Assembly (NCBI RefSeq): GCF_020423045.1
Contig: NZ_CP081943.1
Coordinates: 1,426,001-1,490,000 of the forward strand
Direction of reading: 5' to 3'
DNA from: Pseudomonas sp. MM213
GTDB lineage: Bacteria > Pseudomonadota > Gammaproteobacteria > Pseudomonadales > Pseudomonadaceae
Length of the DNA stretch: 64,000 nucleotides
Shown: positions 46,431 to 56,011 of the stretch, one piece after another
How the letters are laid out: each line of letters starts with the position of its first letter
How positions within the stretch are numbered: the stretch's first letter is position 1
The notes under the pieces: generated by a model
Database searches by the model: none
What the model saw: the letters and a program-made list of their open reading frames with translations, nothing else
What the model was told of the DNA's origin: nothing
Position numbers and translations under genes: made by a program

Positions 46431-46817
46431 TTACAAATTGACTTCCGTTACCACACCTGGTTCCGAGGGCATTTGAATAAAATTAATCCACGCCAGCAAA
46501 GCCACTTCAAACGACTCTATATCTAGCAGCTCGATATAATTTTCATCATAGAGGGAATATATTTTAACCTGCGCTTTTGTCAGCTCAGCGCCCCAAGCAT
46601 CCCTACTCCAGTCTGCACAAGGTATGTTCGAACTCCTGACATTGCTTATCCGAGTCAAACCCTCTTTCAGCCACGGCGTAGTATCCAGAAAACAAATTCC
46701 GCCATCATCATTTAACAAGCAAGCGAGCAGGCTGACTCCATCTTCATTGAGGATGCTAGACCTGCAATATGGGGAAAGCCCACCACCTGAGTCTTCCCAT
46801 GAGAAATATAGTTTCAC
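46431..46817 (-). CDS. cdiI: CdiI-type immunity protein for the EndoU-like toxin (GTG start)
   Basis: 128 aa from GTG at 46817, with AGGGGG 4 nt upstream and starting 8 bp after the cdiA stop. MKLYFSWEDSGGGLSPYC begins the protein; the acidic Asp/Glu-rich surface (LYDENYIELLDIESFE) fits an inhibitor of a basic nuclease. No named family is recognised. Position and size make it the cognate immunity protein. A longer in-frame start would lie inside cdiA. Confidence 0.8.
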   Translation of the reverse strand: MKLYFSWEDSGGGLSPYCRSSILNEDGVSLLACLLNDDGGICFLDTTPWLKEGLTRISNVRSSNIPCADWSRDAWGAELTKAQVKIYSLYDENYIELLDIESFEVALLAWINFIQMPSEPGVVTEVNL

Positions 46818-46825
46818 TAAGCCCC

Positions 46826-49800
46826 CTAAAGCTTTGGATAGACAGTTGTATTGGGAGTCAAATAACCTTCGACCCGCACACCGCTGGAAGTGGTGCCAGA
46901 CCATTTATTACCTACTACAGTTTTATTCTTGAATGCTCCATCAACTTCAACTTTTATGCGATCCGCAGTCCATGAGTCGGGGAACATTGTGGAGAAACCG
47001 CCATTGTTCGTTTTAGCCAAAAACTGCCCTGGATTTGCGGGATCCGCCACCTGGATTCTAGCCGTATAAACACCCTGCGCATTGGGCGACGAGGCTGTTC
47101 CAGGGACCACTCTAACATCCCCGGTCGCTGTAGAATGTCCACCTACGACATTCCCGTTAGGCTTTACTTCAGCTTTGATTATGTGACCATCGAAATCAAT
47201 CGGAGCAGTAACTTTACTTACAGACAGTGAAGCTTGTGCATTTAGATCCGCTGTGCCCTTTGTCCCCCCCTTAAAATAATCAGGAGGCAAATCACAAGGC
47301 CCAGTATTGTGTACCCAGGTCTTGAGCTCGCCGACGTAGAACGTATGCCCCACATCGACCGTCAGATTGTATGTTTTGCCCTCGGGCAGGTACAGCTCAA
47401 GCGATTCGACTTCGGACGAGGTGTTTTCCGTGTCGCCATCAGCCAGTGACTGCAGCAAGTCGCCCGGCTTCAGATCGATGACGGGAATGAAGTCACGTTT
47501 GGCCGGTACGTAGAAGGGGTGGCTCGGCGTAACCAGCAGGGTTTCGCCTTCAGCTGCGTCGGTGCCACGAACATTTTTGAGCTTGAGGCGGTAGATCGGC
47601 TGATCCGAACGCTGATGTGTTGCCAGAATGGCAGCAGCGAACGGCTTGCCCCCTTTCTCAGGCTTGCTCCAGACAACATCTCCCACCTTGAGCGACTCAA
47701 TAGCGCGATCGCCTTGCGGTGTAGAAACTTTCGTACCCGCTGCAAAGCAGCAAGGCCCCTTCGTTGCTGGCGTTCCCGCTGGGCCTTTTGGAACCTGATC
47801 TTTACCACCCGCCACAGTGATATGTGAATTACCTTTCCCCGGCACCTTCCCTGGCAGCACTCCTGTGAAGATGCTGGTAATCAGCTCACCGCCACCAATC
47901 AGAAAACGATCGTCCGCCTCCTTAGAATCAAGAGGCCTCTCCTCAAGCCCCTCCGCCACCATTCGACTGATGTCAGCCTGCAGCTTACCTATGTTCTTCG
48001 AAATCGTTTGACCGGTTTCCGTCCCGGCAAGCGCCTGCATCACAACAAATTGAGCGACACCTTTCGGCCCTTGAGCGACGGCCATTACATACCCTACGGC
48101 CTCCTGGCTCCCAGGATGCTCATCGATATAGGCCTGGACCGCGGACAACTGACGATTAAGCTTTTGAAGAGCTTTAAGCTCAGGCTCAGTCACCGTCGTC
48201 GTCTCCAAGGTCACTTCGCCTGGATTTGGAATGTATTTATCCGACGCAACAACATCCTGAATATCCTTGATAACCTTAGGTTCGATCCCATTCATCCTGG
48301 CCAAATTGGCAAGAACACCGTCGATGAACGCAGGATCGCCCATCATCGCCATGGCCTCTTTACGGCTCTTGCCTGACAGGAGAAGCGCTTCCAGAGTACT
48401 TTCGGCCAGGTCCTTGCCTGCCGTAGCTTGAGCGCGGGCATCCATGGGACGGCCCAGAATGTTGTCCACGCGATTGACCACGACGTTCAGCGCCGAAGCG
48501 GCTCTGTTGAAGTTGGCCAGTGCGGTCTGGTTATAGTTGAGGAACGCTTCGGTCCATTGCTGCACGGTTACAACAGGGTGCAGTACCGCGTTAATGGAAG
48601 AATCACTGGCATACAGATCGGTACGCTCTTCTTCATCCTTGGTGATCTCATACGCTTTGCTCACATCACGGTTCAGCCCAGCCGTGGAGTCAGCGCCGGT
48701 CTGCGCGTCATTGCGCACCACGATCTGGCCTGCGCCGACGGTGGCCCGCACGATTTGCTCGCGATCCTTCTCGTAGTTCCAGCCTTCAACGCTCCAGCCC
48801 GTCTTGCCTTCCTTGCCTTTCCCTACTTGGCTGCCGTCCTGCACGGTGCCCCCACTGCCGTAGGTGCCGCCAACGTTCAAGTAGTAACCGTGCTCTTTAT
48901 CCTTCCCGGCGATATCGCTGAAGCCCAACGTGCCGGTGTCCAGCTTCAGATTGCCGTTGTCGGCAGCAATCACCGCCCCGTCGATCTGGGTGTGGTTTTC
49001 GGTGCGGATATCGACTTTGCTTTTGCCGGTGATGCTGGTTTGTTCTTCAACCCAGTTGGTCTTGCCGGTGGTCTGGCCGTAACCGACCGAGCCACTGACA
49101 CCGACGAAGGAGCCGGTGGCACTGATGTCGAACTCTTTGCCCTTGACCTTGCCGGTATCGGCTACCGAGGAAACATTGAGGTCGCCGCCAACACGACCGA
49201 CCACTTCATCGCCACGCAGGGTGGCGCCCGCGATGTTGGTGTCCTGGCCACTGGTGAAGCCCAGGCGGTTACCGGCGTAGAGGTATGCCTCTTGTTGACG
49301 TTCGCCTTCGCGTTCCAGATTGCCCTTGCCGAGGCTGACGCTGACATAAACACCTACCCCCTGGGAGCCGAAGGTGAGGCCGGCTTCACCGCCGCCGTTG
49401 TGGCGGTTGTTTTCAACATTGCTGTCGTTCTGCGCCGAGCGGATGTTCAGTTCGTTGCCGGCATTCAGATCGATATCACGGTCTGCCTTGACCTGGGTGC
49501 CGATCAGGTTCAGGTCGTTGCTGGCCTTGAGGTTGATATCGCGTCCGGCGCCCAGTTGCGTGACCGTTGCCGATCCTTGGGCGCTGTCGCCACTGGCAGT
49601 GCCGTAGCTGCCACCGACACCAATCTTGATGCCGCCACTGGTGCCGCCGTGGATGCCGCTCCAGCTCTCGGTGTTTTGGGTTTCCTCACTGACACCGCCC
49701 TTGGCGACATCGAAGGTCACATCACGGCCTTTGACGTTGATGTCGCGCCCGGCATCCAGCCGGCTGCCCTTGACCACGACATCATTGTTGGCATTCAGGT

Positions 49801-52800
49801 TGAGGTCGTGGCCGGCATTGAGGGTCGAGGACCTGTTGGTCTGCTCGACAACCTGCTGGCTGTTGCTTTGCTTGCTGTTACCGAACTTGGCGTCGCCCGT
49901 CGGCCCCGACAGGAACTGGCCAATCGCATCGACTCCCTTAAGGACACTGGAGCCTTGGCTGACGCCGTTCTCGCCTTTTCCGACCCCATTCACGGCATCC
50001 TTGGTCTTGCCGTAGTTGTGGTTGAGGGTGGCCGTCAGACCATTGCGCTCGGCTTCGCGCTGCTGCTCGGTCAACAGGGTTTCCCGCGCGGCGTCGATCC
50101 GGATATCACGGCCGGCGGTCAGGTTGATGTCGTTGTCGGCCTTCAGGTCGGAGCCGATCTGGTTGATATCGCGCACGGCCTTGACCGTCAGGTCTTGCCC
50201 GGCGCTGATCTGGCTGGCGGCGGCCGTCTGCTGTTCGACGCGGTTTTTTGCTTTGTTGCTGTCGGCACCGGCGAAGAAGCTGACGCCGTTGGCATCGCTG
50301 GAGACCCCAATGCCGACCTGCTTGTTCTTCGACCAGTCCTGCTCAGCCGTGGTGTTCTGCGCCGCGACCACATTGACGTCACGCCCGGCATCCAGGCTGA
50401 CGTTACGCCCCGCGCTAATGCCGCTGCCCACCACATTGATATCGCGTTCAGCCTTCAAGGTTGCATCGCGATCCGCAGACACATGGCTGCCGACACTGGT
50501 GCTGCTTTGTGCCTGACGCCCCGACTCCTTGGCCGAGGAAACGGAGAGGAACCCGTCCGAAGTAGAGAGCCCGACCTTTTTCTTGTACTGCTCGCTGCGG
50601 CTATAAGCCGTGTCGTTGGCCGAGACCAGGTTGATATCGCCCGTGTCGTTGACCAGTCCGGCCCGCATTTCAACATCGTTGCCGGCACTGGCTTTACTGG
50701 CACGGAGCCGGATGTCATTGCCGGCGGCCACCACCACATCGTTGCCCGCCTCAAGCTGGCTGCCGACTTGTGTCGCCGTGGTCGTCAGCTGACTCTTGCC
50801 ACTCTTGGACAGGCCCATGAAGCCGGATTTGGTTTTCTTGCTGTACGAGCCATGCTCCTCAACGCCAGACAATATGGCCACATCGCCAGTGGCGCCGATC
50901 ATCAGGTCTTCACCGGCCTTGAGTTGGCTACCAATCACGGTGACATCGCGACCACCGTTGATGCTCATGCTGCCATCGGCTTTTCGAGTGGTGTTGAGGG
51001 TCAGGTTCTGACCCGCTTCCACCACCGACGCGATGTTGGTGCTGTCATAGCTTTCGCTCTGTTTGCTCTTGCTGCGACCGAAGGAGCCTTTGCTCTTCTT
51101 CGAATAGAACGAAGCACTTTCATCCTTGGCGGAGAGCACGTTGATATCGCCCGCCGCATCCAGCGCGACGTTTTGTTTGGCCTTCACATTACTGGCCACC
51201 AGCGTCAGATCCTGGCCGGCCTTGATCGACAGATTTGCGCCCGCCTGCACGGTGGAGGATTGCTGGCGCACCTGGTCTTTGCTGCTTTGGACTTTCTTGC
51301 TCTTGGAGCTGTTGTGACTTTCATTCGCGGCCGATTCGATGGCCACATCTCGCCCGGCGTCGAACGAAAGATCCTTCTGCGCGGCCACCGTACTGGCGAC
51401 CACCTTGATGTCCTGGCCAGCGGTCGCAGTGAGATTGCCGCCAACTGACACCTGACTGCCGTATTGCGTGGTTTGGCTCTGGCTCCAACTGGTCTTCTTG
51501 TGTCGGCCTTCACTGCTGTTGACTTGCTCGGTCGAGACAATTTCCAGATCGCGACCGGCCTTCAGGGTTGCGTTGCCACCCGCTTGCAACACGCTGCCGC
51601 TGTTGCGGATGTCGTTGCCGGCGGTCAGGGACAGGGTATTGTCGGCTTCGATCCGCGCAGCGCTGTTGAGGTAATCGTTGTGCTGAGTGCCGCCTGCGTA
51701 CCGGGTATCTGTGCTGGTTCGCGAGCGCTCGTTGATGATGTCGCCCTGAGTGGCGACCAGACTGACATCCTTGCCCTTGAGGATTCCGCCCTGAGCGTTG
51801 CGAATGCTGTCGGTCGCGAGTAGCGACAGGCGCTCGTTGGCTTCCATCAACCCGTTGTTGCTGATGTTCTGGCCGCTGGCTTGCAGGTTGGCGCTGGCAC
51901 GCAGCGTGCCCTGGTTCGCCAGGGTGCCGCCGGAAATCAGCGTCACGTCACTGCCCTGGATCAACGCCCCGTTGGGTGCCAGGCGATTGTTGGCCTGAGC
52001 CAGGTACAGAACCGGCACCAAGACCTTTTCGCCGCGAACTTCCTGTTCCTCCATCCAAACGATGTCATGGGTCAGGGCCGCCACCTGGGCCGAACTCAAG
52101 GCAATCCCGGGAGACAGGTTCAGGGAGGTTTTGCTGGCGATGGCGTTGTCCATCAAATAGCGGAACATCGCTTCGTCGCTGTTCAGGCCGGCAATGAAAC
52201 GTTGGCCGGTGCGCGCGATCACCGCCTCACGAATAAGGCGCTGTTCATAGAGGCCATCACCGAGGCGACGTTGGGTCTGGTCGCTGGTGACGCCGATGCG
52301 GCTGAGCAAGTAGTCGGAGTTGATGAAGCCATTGAGGCTGGCAAACGCCGGATTGGTTTCGATCAGGTACTTGTGCTGCGGATTGCTGTTGAACTGGAAC
52401 AGACCCTTTTGCCCTGTGGGCAGGCTGAAGCCCGGCAGGGACAATGGGTTAACCGCCTGCTGGCGCAGGTCTGGAGTCAGTTGCGCATTGAACTGCGCCA
52501 GGGTCTGGGTGGACGTATCGACCGCGGTCGCGGCGACTCGATTGGCGCCGGCGGTGATCGATTCGCCTGGGCGGATAGAACCGTTCACCACCTGTTGAGT
52601 GCCGGTGGCATTGACCTTGCCGGCGCTCTGAATGATGGCCAATGAGGCATCGACCGCCCCGGAGGTCTGGGTTGTGCTGGAACCTGTGACACTACCCAGC
52701 GCGATGGAGGAAAACGGCATCGCTGCCGGGTTGTAGCTGGCGGATGCCGGGTCGTTATAGGCGTTGTACTTCGCAATGTTGTCGTAGAAGGTGTAGTAGG

Positions 52801-55800
52801 AGTCCTCGTCCTTGGTGTAAATCACGTAGGCCGCGTAACGTTGCTCGCCGCCCCCGGCGCCAAGGTTATTCAGGGTCTGACTGTCGAGGGTGATATCGCC
52901 ACCCGCCGAGACACTGCTGAAGTGGTTGTCAAAACTGCCGCCGGTGAATTTGAGTTCCGCACCGGAAATCAGATTGGCCCGCGCCGAGTCTTCAGTGACT
53001 TTTGTGCCATAGGTTTCAGTGACGCTGTAATAAGCCTCGCAATGTTTGCCCTTGCAATTGTCGGTAAAGGCCAGGGTGAGCTGACCCGAGGTTAGCGCCG
53101 GGATAAAAGCGAATTTTTCCTTGCGGTTGATCAGGCGGTTTGCCAGCAACTGCATGCCATGGGCGCTTTCGATGGTGCCTGAGATGTTCTCGATCAAGCT
53201 CGCAGGACGATTGTTTTCATCAGCGATGTCCAGTCGACCCAGGCTGTAGATATCGCCTTTGTTGTTGGTCACGCTGTTGGCCTGGAGGGCCATGTCGGCG
53301 CCGCTGAAAATCAGCCCGCCCTCGTTGACCAGCGTCGGCGTTTCAATACGCAAGGCGCTGCCTGCGCCCAGAGTGCCGCGGTTGGTCAGGCTGGCCACCT
53401 TCAACAGCAGGTCACCGGTGGCAGTCAGGCTGCCTTGGTTCAGCAGTTGGCTGCCGAGGTTAAAGTCGGCCTTGCCGCCACTGCGTATTTGCGCGTCCTG
53501 GCCCAGATCGGCGCTGGCAGCGGCGAGGGTCATTTTGCCCTGGCTCTTGAGGATGCCGTTGCCCCGATAAGTGCCGCTCAGGATCAGCTTCAGGTCACCC
53601 TGGGTTTCCAGGCTGCCGTCGTTGATCCAATTGCTCCCGCTGGCCTCGACGCCGTCGACGGAAATCAGTTTGCCGCTGGCTGTCTGGGTAAAGGTGCCGA
53701 CCTTGAGGGCGAGTTTTTGCGCCTGGATCAGGCTGGTGTTGCTCCAGTCGGCCAGATCCAGGTTGAGTTGGCTGTTGGTGATGAAGCTGCCCCCGGCGGC
53801 GCCGGTATCCGCCAGTGACAGGTCAAACCCGTTCGTGCCTAGGTGGCGGACGGTGCCTTGCTGGTTGCTCAGGCTTGCACTGTCGAGGGCAAACCGATCA
53901 TTGCCGACTTCCACCAGGCCATTGTCGTTATTGAACTGGCCGCCAATCTTGAACCGGCTTTTACCTTGGGTCCCCAATGCGCGCAATTTGCCATTGAGGT
54001 TAGTCAGCCTGCCGGCATCGATACCAAGCGTTTCACCAGCCTCGATCAGACCATTGTCGTTATCCAGCGCACCGTTCAACGTCAGTCCGATGTTCTTGCC
54101 GCTCAGATTGCCTTGATAGTTCTTCAAGCTGCCGGCATCGACCATCAACTGTTGTCCGGCGCTGAGTTCACCTGCGTTATTGAGGATTTCTCCGCGCTTG
54201 AGCTCCAGATTGCCGGTGGTGGCAACCAGGTGACCTCGATCGTTGGTAAGGCGCGTCGTGCTGGTGACTTCAACATTCTCGGCACGCGCGTCGCCCTGAG
54301 TGTTGTCAAAGGTGGCGCTGCTGGTCTTGAGCTTGCCGCCCTGTGCATTGAGCTTGCCTTGCTGGTTGCGCAGATCATCGGCGACCAGCGTCATGGCGCC
54401 CGCACCGGTCAATACCTTGCCGTCGCGGTTGTCGAGCACCTGGGTCGCCGTTGCCTTCAGTTCGCCGGTGTTGGCCTGCAGAGTGCCGGCGCGGTTATCC
54501 AGGTTCTTCGCGTTCAGGGTCAAGCCCTCGGCCTTACTGAGGATCAGTCCTTTATCGCGGTTGTCCACCGTATCGCTGACAGTCACCGACAGCGCCTGAT
54601 TGCTGGCGAAAGTGCCGCCACGGTTATCCAGCCTGCCACCTTCCAGACTCAGCACTTGCTGGCCGATCACCTTGCCGCCACGGTTATCCAGCACGCCGGC
54701 CTTGAGGGTCGCGGTGCCGTCGGCGACGAGCTCGGCGTTGCGGTTATCGAGTTGTTGCAGGTCCGTCGCCAGCGTGCCCTGGGCGTTGACCTTGCCCTGA
54801 TTACTCAGGCTGCCGCCCTGAATTTGCAGGTGACTGGCGCGGTTGACGCTGCCGTCTGCCTTGAGGCCGGCATTGAGATTGCCGCGATTAGTGATCTGCT
54901 GACCTTCGACGTGCACGTTACGGGCGGCGGTCAGGCTGCTGTCGATGTCGAGACTTCCCGCCGCGACGACTTTCGCGTCCCGGGCGGCATAAACGGTATT
55001 GGTGAGTGCGACTTCTCGGGCATTGAGCTTGACGTCGCCCTGGGTGGCTTCTGCACGCGCCAGGGTCAGTTTGCCGTTGGCATCAATCTGCAGATCACCT
55101 GCGCTGGCGGCCACATCGCCCGCGAGTTTCACCCCGACCCCGGACTCGGTGCCCACCAGTTTGATAGCCCCAGCGTACATGCCGCCCAGGGCCGAAGAGT
55201 CGATGGCCAGTTGCGGTGCCGAACCGGCGGCTGGTGCCTTGGCCTTCGCCGCCAGCGTGCCCGCATCGACTTCGTTGCGACCGGTGACAATTGCCAATTG
55301 CTGCGCATGTAACTCAGCGTTGATCCTGGCGCTGCGCGTGATCAATTCAAACTGGCTGACGTTGCTCGCATTGAGGCCGCGACCTTCAATGGCGATCGCA
55401 CCGCCCTCCACGTCGTAGCGGGCGAGTCGACCGTTTTCAAGAATGGGCCGTCCGGTACTGAGCGTGACTTTGGGCGTATTGATAAAGCCGCAACCATCAC
55501 AGCTGATGCCGTGAGGGTTGGCGAGGATGACGTGGGCACCCTGCCCGGCTACTTCGGTGTAGCCCCTGAGCTGGCTGGGGCTGCCGCCATTGACCTCGTT
55601 GAGGATGACGGTGGCCGCGCGACCGTTGAGGTTGCTGTTGCCGATGATGTAACCACCCAACTGGGTGCTCTGCAGATTGTTCGTGGCGTTGTTGAGGATC
55701 ACGCCCTGCTGTCCGACGTTGAAGTCGCTGAACTGGTTATGGGACAGGCCGGTGCCATTGGGCGTGGCAATGTTCACCACAGGGACGCCGTTGGCCGCCT

Positions 55801-55984
55801 GCCCCACCGTGGTCGCACTGCCATTCACGACGATGCCGTCGGCCTGGGCCAGCATTGGTTGCCAGAACATCGCGTTGGCGAGGATGAACGCCAACCCGCG
55901 CTTGGGCAGCCCACAGAACGACTCACGCGATTGCAGGGCAGCCGAAGGCTGGCGGGCCAAAAAGGCGAGTTGGCGAACGTCCAT
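46826..55984 (-). CDS. cdiA: CdiA-type filamentous haemagglutinin with Hint domain and EndoU-like toxin tip
   Basis: 3052 aa, two-partner-secreted effector of contact-dependent inhibition. An N-terminal signal region (to about residue 48, AQA|DGIV) leads into the TPS domain (about 50-300) with NLNGRAATVILNEVNGGSPS and HVILANPHGISCDGCGF. Beta-helical FHA repeats follow, e.g. the LDNRGGK and AGRDINV series up to about residue 2350. A Hint domain (residues 2745-2893) starts CCFAAGTKVSTPQGDRAIES and ends TWVHNTG. The final 150 residues look like a bacterial EndoU-type RNase: DGHIIKAEV, GGHS (H2950) and KTNNGGFSTMFPDSWTADRI. cdiB lies upstream, cdiI downstream. Confidence 0.92.
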   Translation of the reverse strand: MDVRQLAFLARQPSAALQSRESFCGLPKRGLAFILANAMFWQPMLAQADGIVVNGSATTVGQAANGVPVVNIATPNGTGLSHNQFSDFNVGQQGVILNNATNNLQSTQLGGYIIGNSNLNGRAATVILNEVNGGSPSQLRGYTEVAGQGAHVILANPHGISCDGCGFINTPKVTLSTGRPILENGRLARYDVEGGAIAIEGRGLNASNVSQFELITRSARINAELHAQQLAIVTGRNEVDAGTLAAKAKAPAAGSAPQLAIDSSALGGMYAGAIKLVGTESGVGVKLAGDVAASAGDLQIDANGKLTLARAEATQGDVKLNAREVALTNTVYAARDAKVVAAGSLDIDSSLTAARNVHVEGQQITNRGNLNAGLKADGSVNRASHLQIQGGSLSNQGKVNAQGTLATDLQQLDNRNAELVADGTATLKAGVLDNRGGKVIGQQVLSLEGGRLDNRGGTFASNQALSVTVSDTVDNRDKGLILSKAEGLTLNAKNLDNRAGTLQANTGELKATATQVLDNRDGKVLTGAGAMTLVADDLRNQQGKLNAQGGKLKTSSATFDNTQGDARAENVEVTSTTRLTNDRGHLVATTGNLELKRGEILNNAGELSAGQQLMVDAGSLKNYQGNLSGKNIGLTLNGALDNDNGLIEAGETLGIDAGRLTNLNGKLRALGTQGKSRFKIGGQFNNDNGLVEVGNDRFALDSASLSNQQGTVRHLGTNGFDLSLADTGAAGGSFITNSQLNLDLADWSNTSLIQAQKLALKVGTFTQTASGKLISVDGVEASGSNWINDGSLETQGDLKLILSGTYRGNGILKSQGKMTLAAASADLGQDAQIRSGGKADFNLGSQLLNQGSLTATGDLLLKVASLTNRGTLGAGSALRIETPTLVNEGGLIFSGADMALQANSVTNNKGDIYSLGRLDIADENNRPASLIENISGTIESAHGMQLLANRLINRKEKFAFIPALTSGQLTLAFTDNCKGKHCEAYYSVTETYGTKVTEDSARANLISGAELKFTGGSFDNHFSSVSAGGDITLDSQTLNNLGAGGGEQRYAAYVIYTKDEDSYYTFYDNIAKYNAYNDPASASYNPAAMPFSSIALGSVTGSSTTQTSGAVDASLAIIQSAGKVNATGTQQVVNGSIRPGESITAGANRVAATAVDTSTQTLAQFNAQLTPDLRQQAVNPLSLPGFSLPTGQKGLFQFNSNPQHKYLIETNPAFASLNGFINSDYLLSRIGVTSDQTQRRLGDGLYEQRLIREAVIARTGQRFIAGLNSDEAMFRYLMDNAIASKTSLNLSPGIALSSAQVAALTHDIVWMEEQEVRGEKVLVPVLYLAQANNRLAPNGALIQGSDVTLISGGTLANQGTLRASANLQASGQNISNNGLMEANERLSLLATDSIRNAQGGILKGKDVSLVATQGDIINERSRTSTDTRYAGGTQHNDYLNSAARIEADNTLSLTAGNDIRNSGSVLQAGGNATLKAGRDLEIVSTEQVNSSEGRHKKTSWSQSQTTQYGSQVSVGGNLTATAGQDIKVVASTVAAQKDLSFDAGRDVAIESAANESHNSSKSKKVQSSKDQVRQQSSTVQAGANLSIKAGQDLTLVASNVKAKQNVALDAAGDINVLSAKDESASFYSKKSKGSFGRSKSKQSESYDSTNIASVVEAGQNLTLNTTRKADGSMSINGGRDVTVIGSQLKAGEDLMIGATGDVAILSGVEEHGSYSKKTKSGFMGLSKSGKSQLTTTATQVGSQLEAGNDVVVAAGNDIRLRASKASAGNDVEMRAGLVNDTGDINLVSANDTAYSRSEQYKKKVGLSTSDGFLSVSSAKESGRQAQSSTSVGSHVSADRDATLKAERDINVVGSGISAGRNVSLDAGRDVNVVAAQNTTAEQDWSKNKQVGIGVSSDANGVSFFAGADSNKAKNRVEQQTAAASQISAGQDLTVKAVRDINQIGSDLKADNDINLTAGRDIRIDAARETLLTEQQREAERNGLTATLNHNYGKTKDAVNGVGKGENGVSQGSSVLKGVDAIGQFLSGPTGDAKFGNSKQSNSQQVVEQTNRSSTLNAGHDLNLNANNDVVVKGSRLDAGRDINVKGRDVTFDVAKGGVSEETQNTESWSGIHGGTSGGIKIGVGGSYGTASGDSAQGSATVTQLGAGRDINLKASNDLNLIGTQVKADRDIDLNAGNELNIRSAQNDSNVENNRHNGGGEAGLTFGSQGVGVYVSVSLGKGNLEREGERQQEAYLYAGNRLGFTSGQDTNIAGATLRGDEVVGRVGGDLNVSSVADTGKVKGKEFDISATGSFVGVSGSVGYGQTTGKTNWVEEQTSITGKSKVDIRTENHTQIDGAVIAADNGNLKLDTGTLGFSDIAGKDKEHGYYLNVGGTYGSGGTVQDGSQVGKGKEGKTGWSVEGWNYEKDREQIVRATVGAGQIVVRNDAQTGADSTAGLNRDVSKAYEITKDEEERTDLYASDSSINAVLHPVVTVQQWTEAFLNYNQTALANFNRAASALNVVVNRVDNILGRPMDARAQATAGKDLAESTLEALLLSGKSRKEAMAMMGDPAFIDGVLANLARMNGIEPKVIKDIQDVVASDKYIPNPGEVTLETTTVTEPELKALQKLNRQLSAVQAYIDEHPGSQEAVGYVMAVAQGPKGVAQFVVMQALAGTETGQTISKNIGKLQADISRMVAEGLEERPLDSKEADDRFLIGGGELITSIFTGVLPGKVPGKGNSHITVAGGKDQVPKGPAGTPATKGPCCFAAGTKVSTPQGDRAIESLKVGDVVWSKPEKGGKPFAAAILATHQRSDQPIYRLKLKNVRGTDAAEGETLLVTPSHPFYVPAKRDFIPVIDLKPGDLLQSLADGDTENTSSEVESLELYLPEGKTYNLTVDVGHTFYVGELKTWVHNTGPCDLPPDYFKGGTKGTADLNAQASLSVSKVTAPIDFDGHIIKAEVKPNGNVVGGHSTATGDVRVVPGTASSPNAQGVYTARIQVADPANPGQFLAKTNNGGFSTMFPDSWTADRIKVEVDGAFKNKTVVGNKWSGTTSSGVRVEGYLTPNTTVYPKL

Positions 55985-56011
55985 GTCGTGTATCTCAGGT
56001 AAACAGCAGAG

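Noticed and set aside
48428..51448. A 1006-codon open frame antisense to cdiA
   Set aside because: The opposite strand encodes the intact, motif-rich CdiA repeats. The antisense frame follows from repeat and codon bias, and lacks an SD or any recognisable domain.
46826..55984. CRISPR-like direct repeats
   Set aside because: Regular repeats in this interval code for beta-helical haemagglutinin units; they vary in sequence and spacing, and no spacer-repeat pattern exists.
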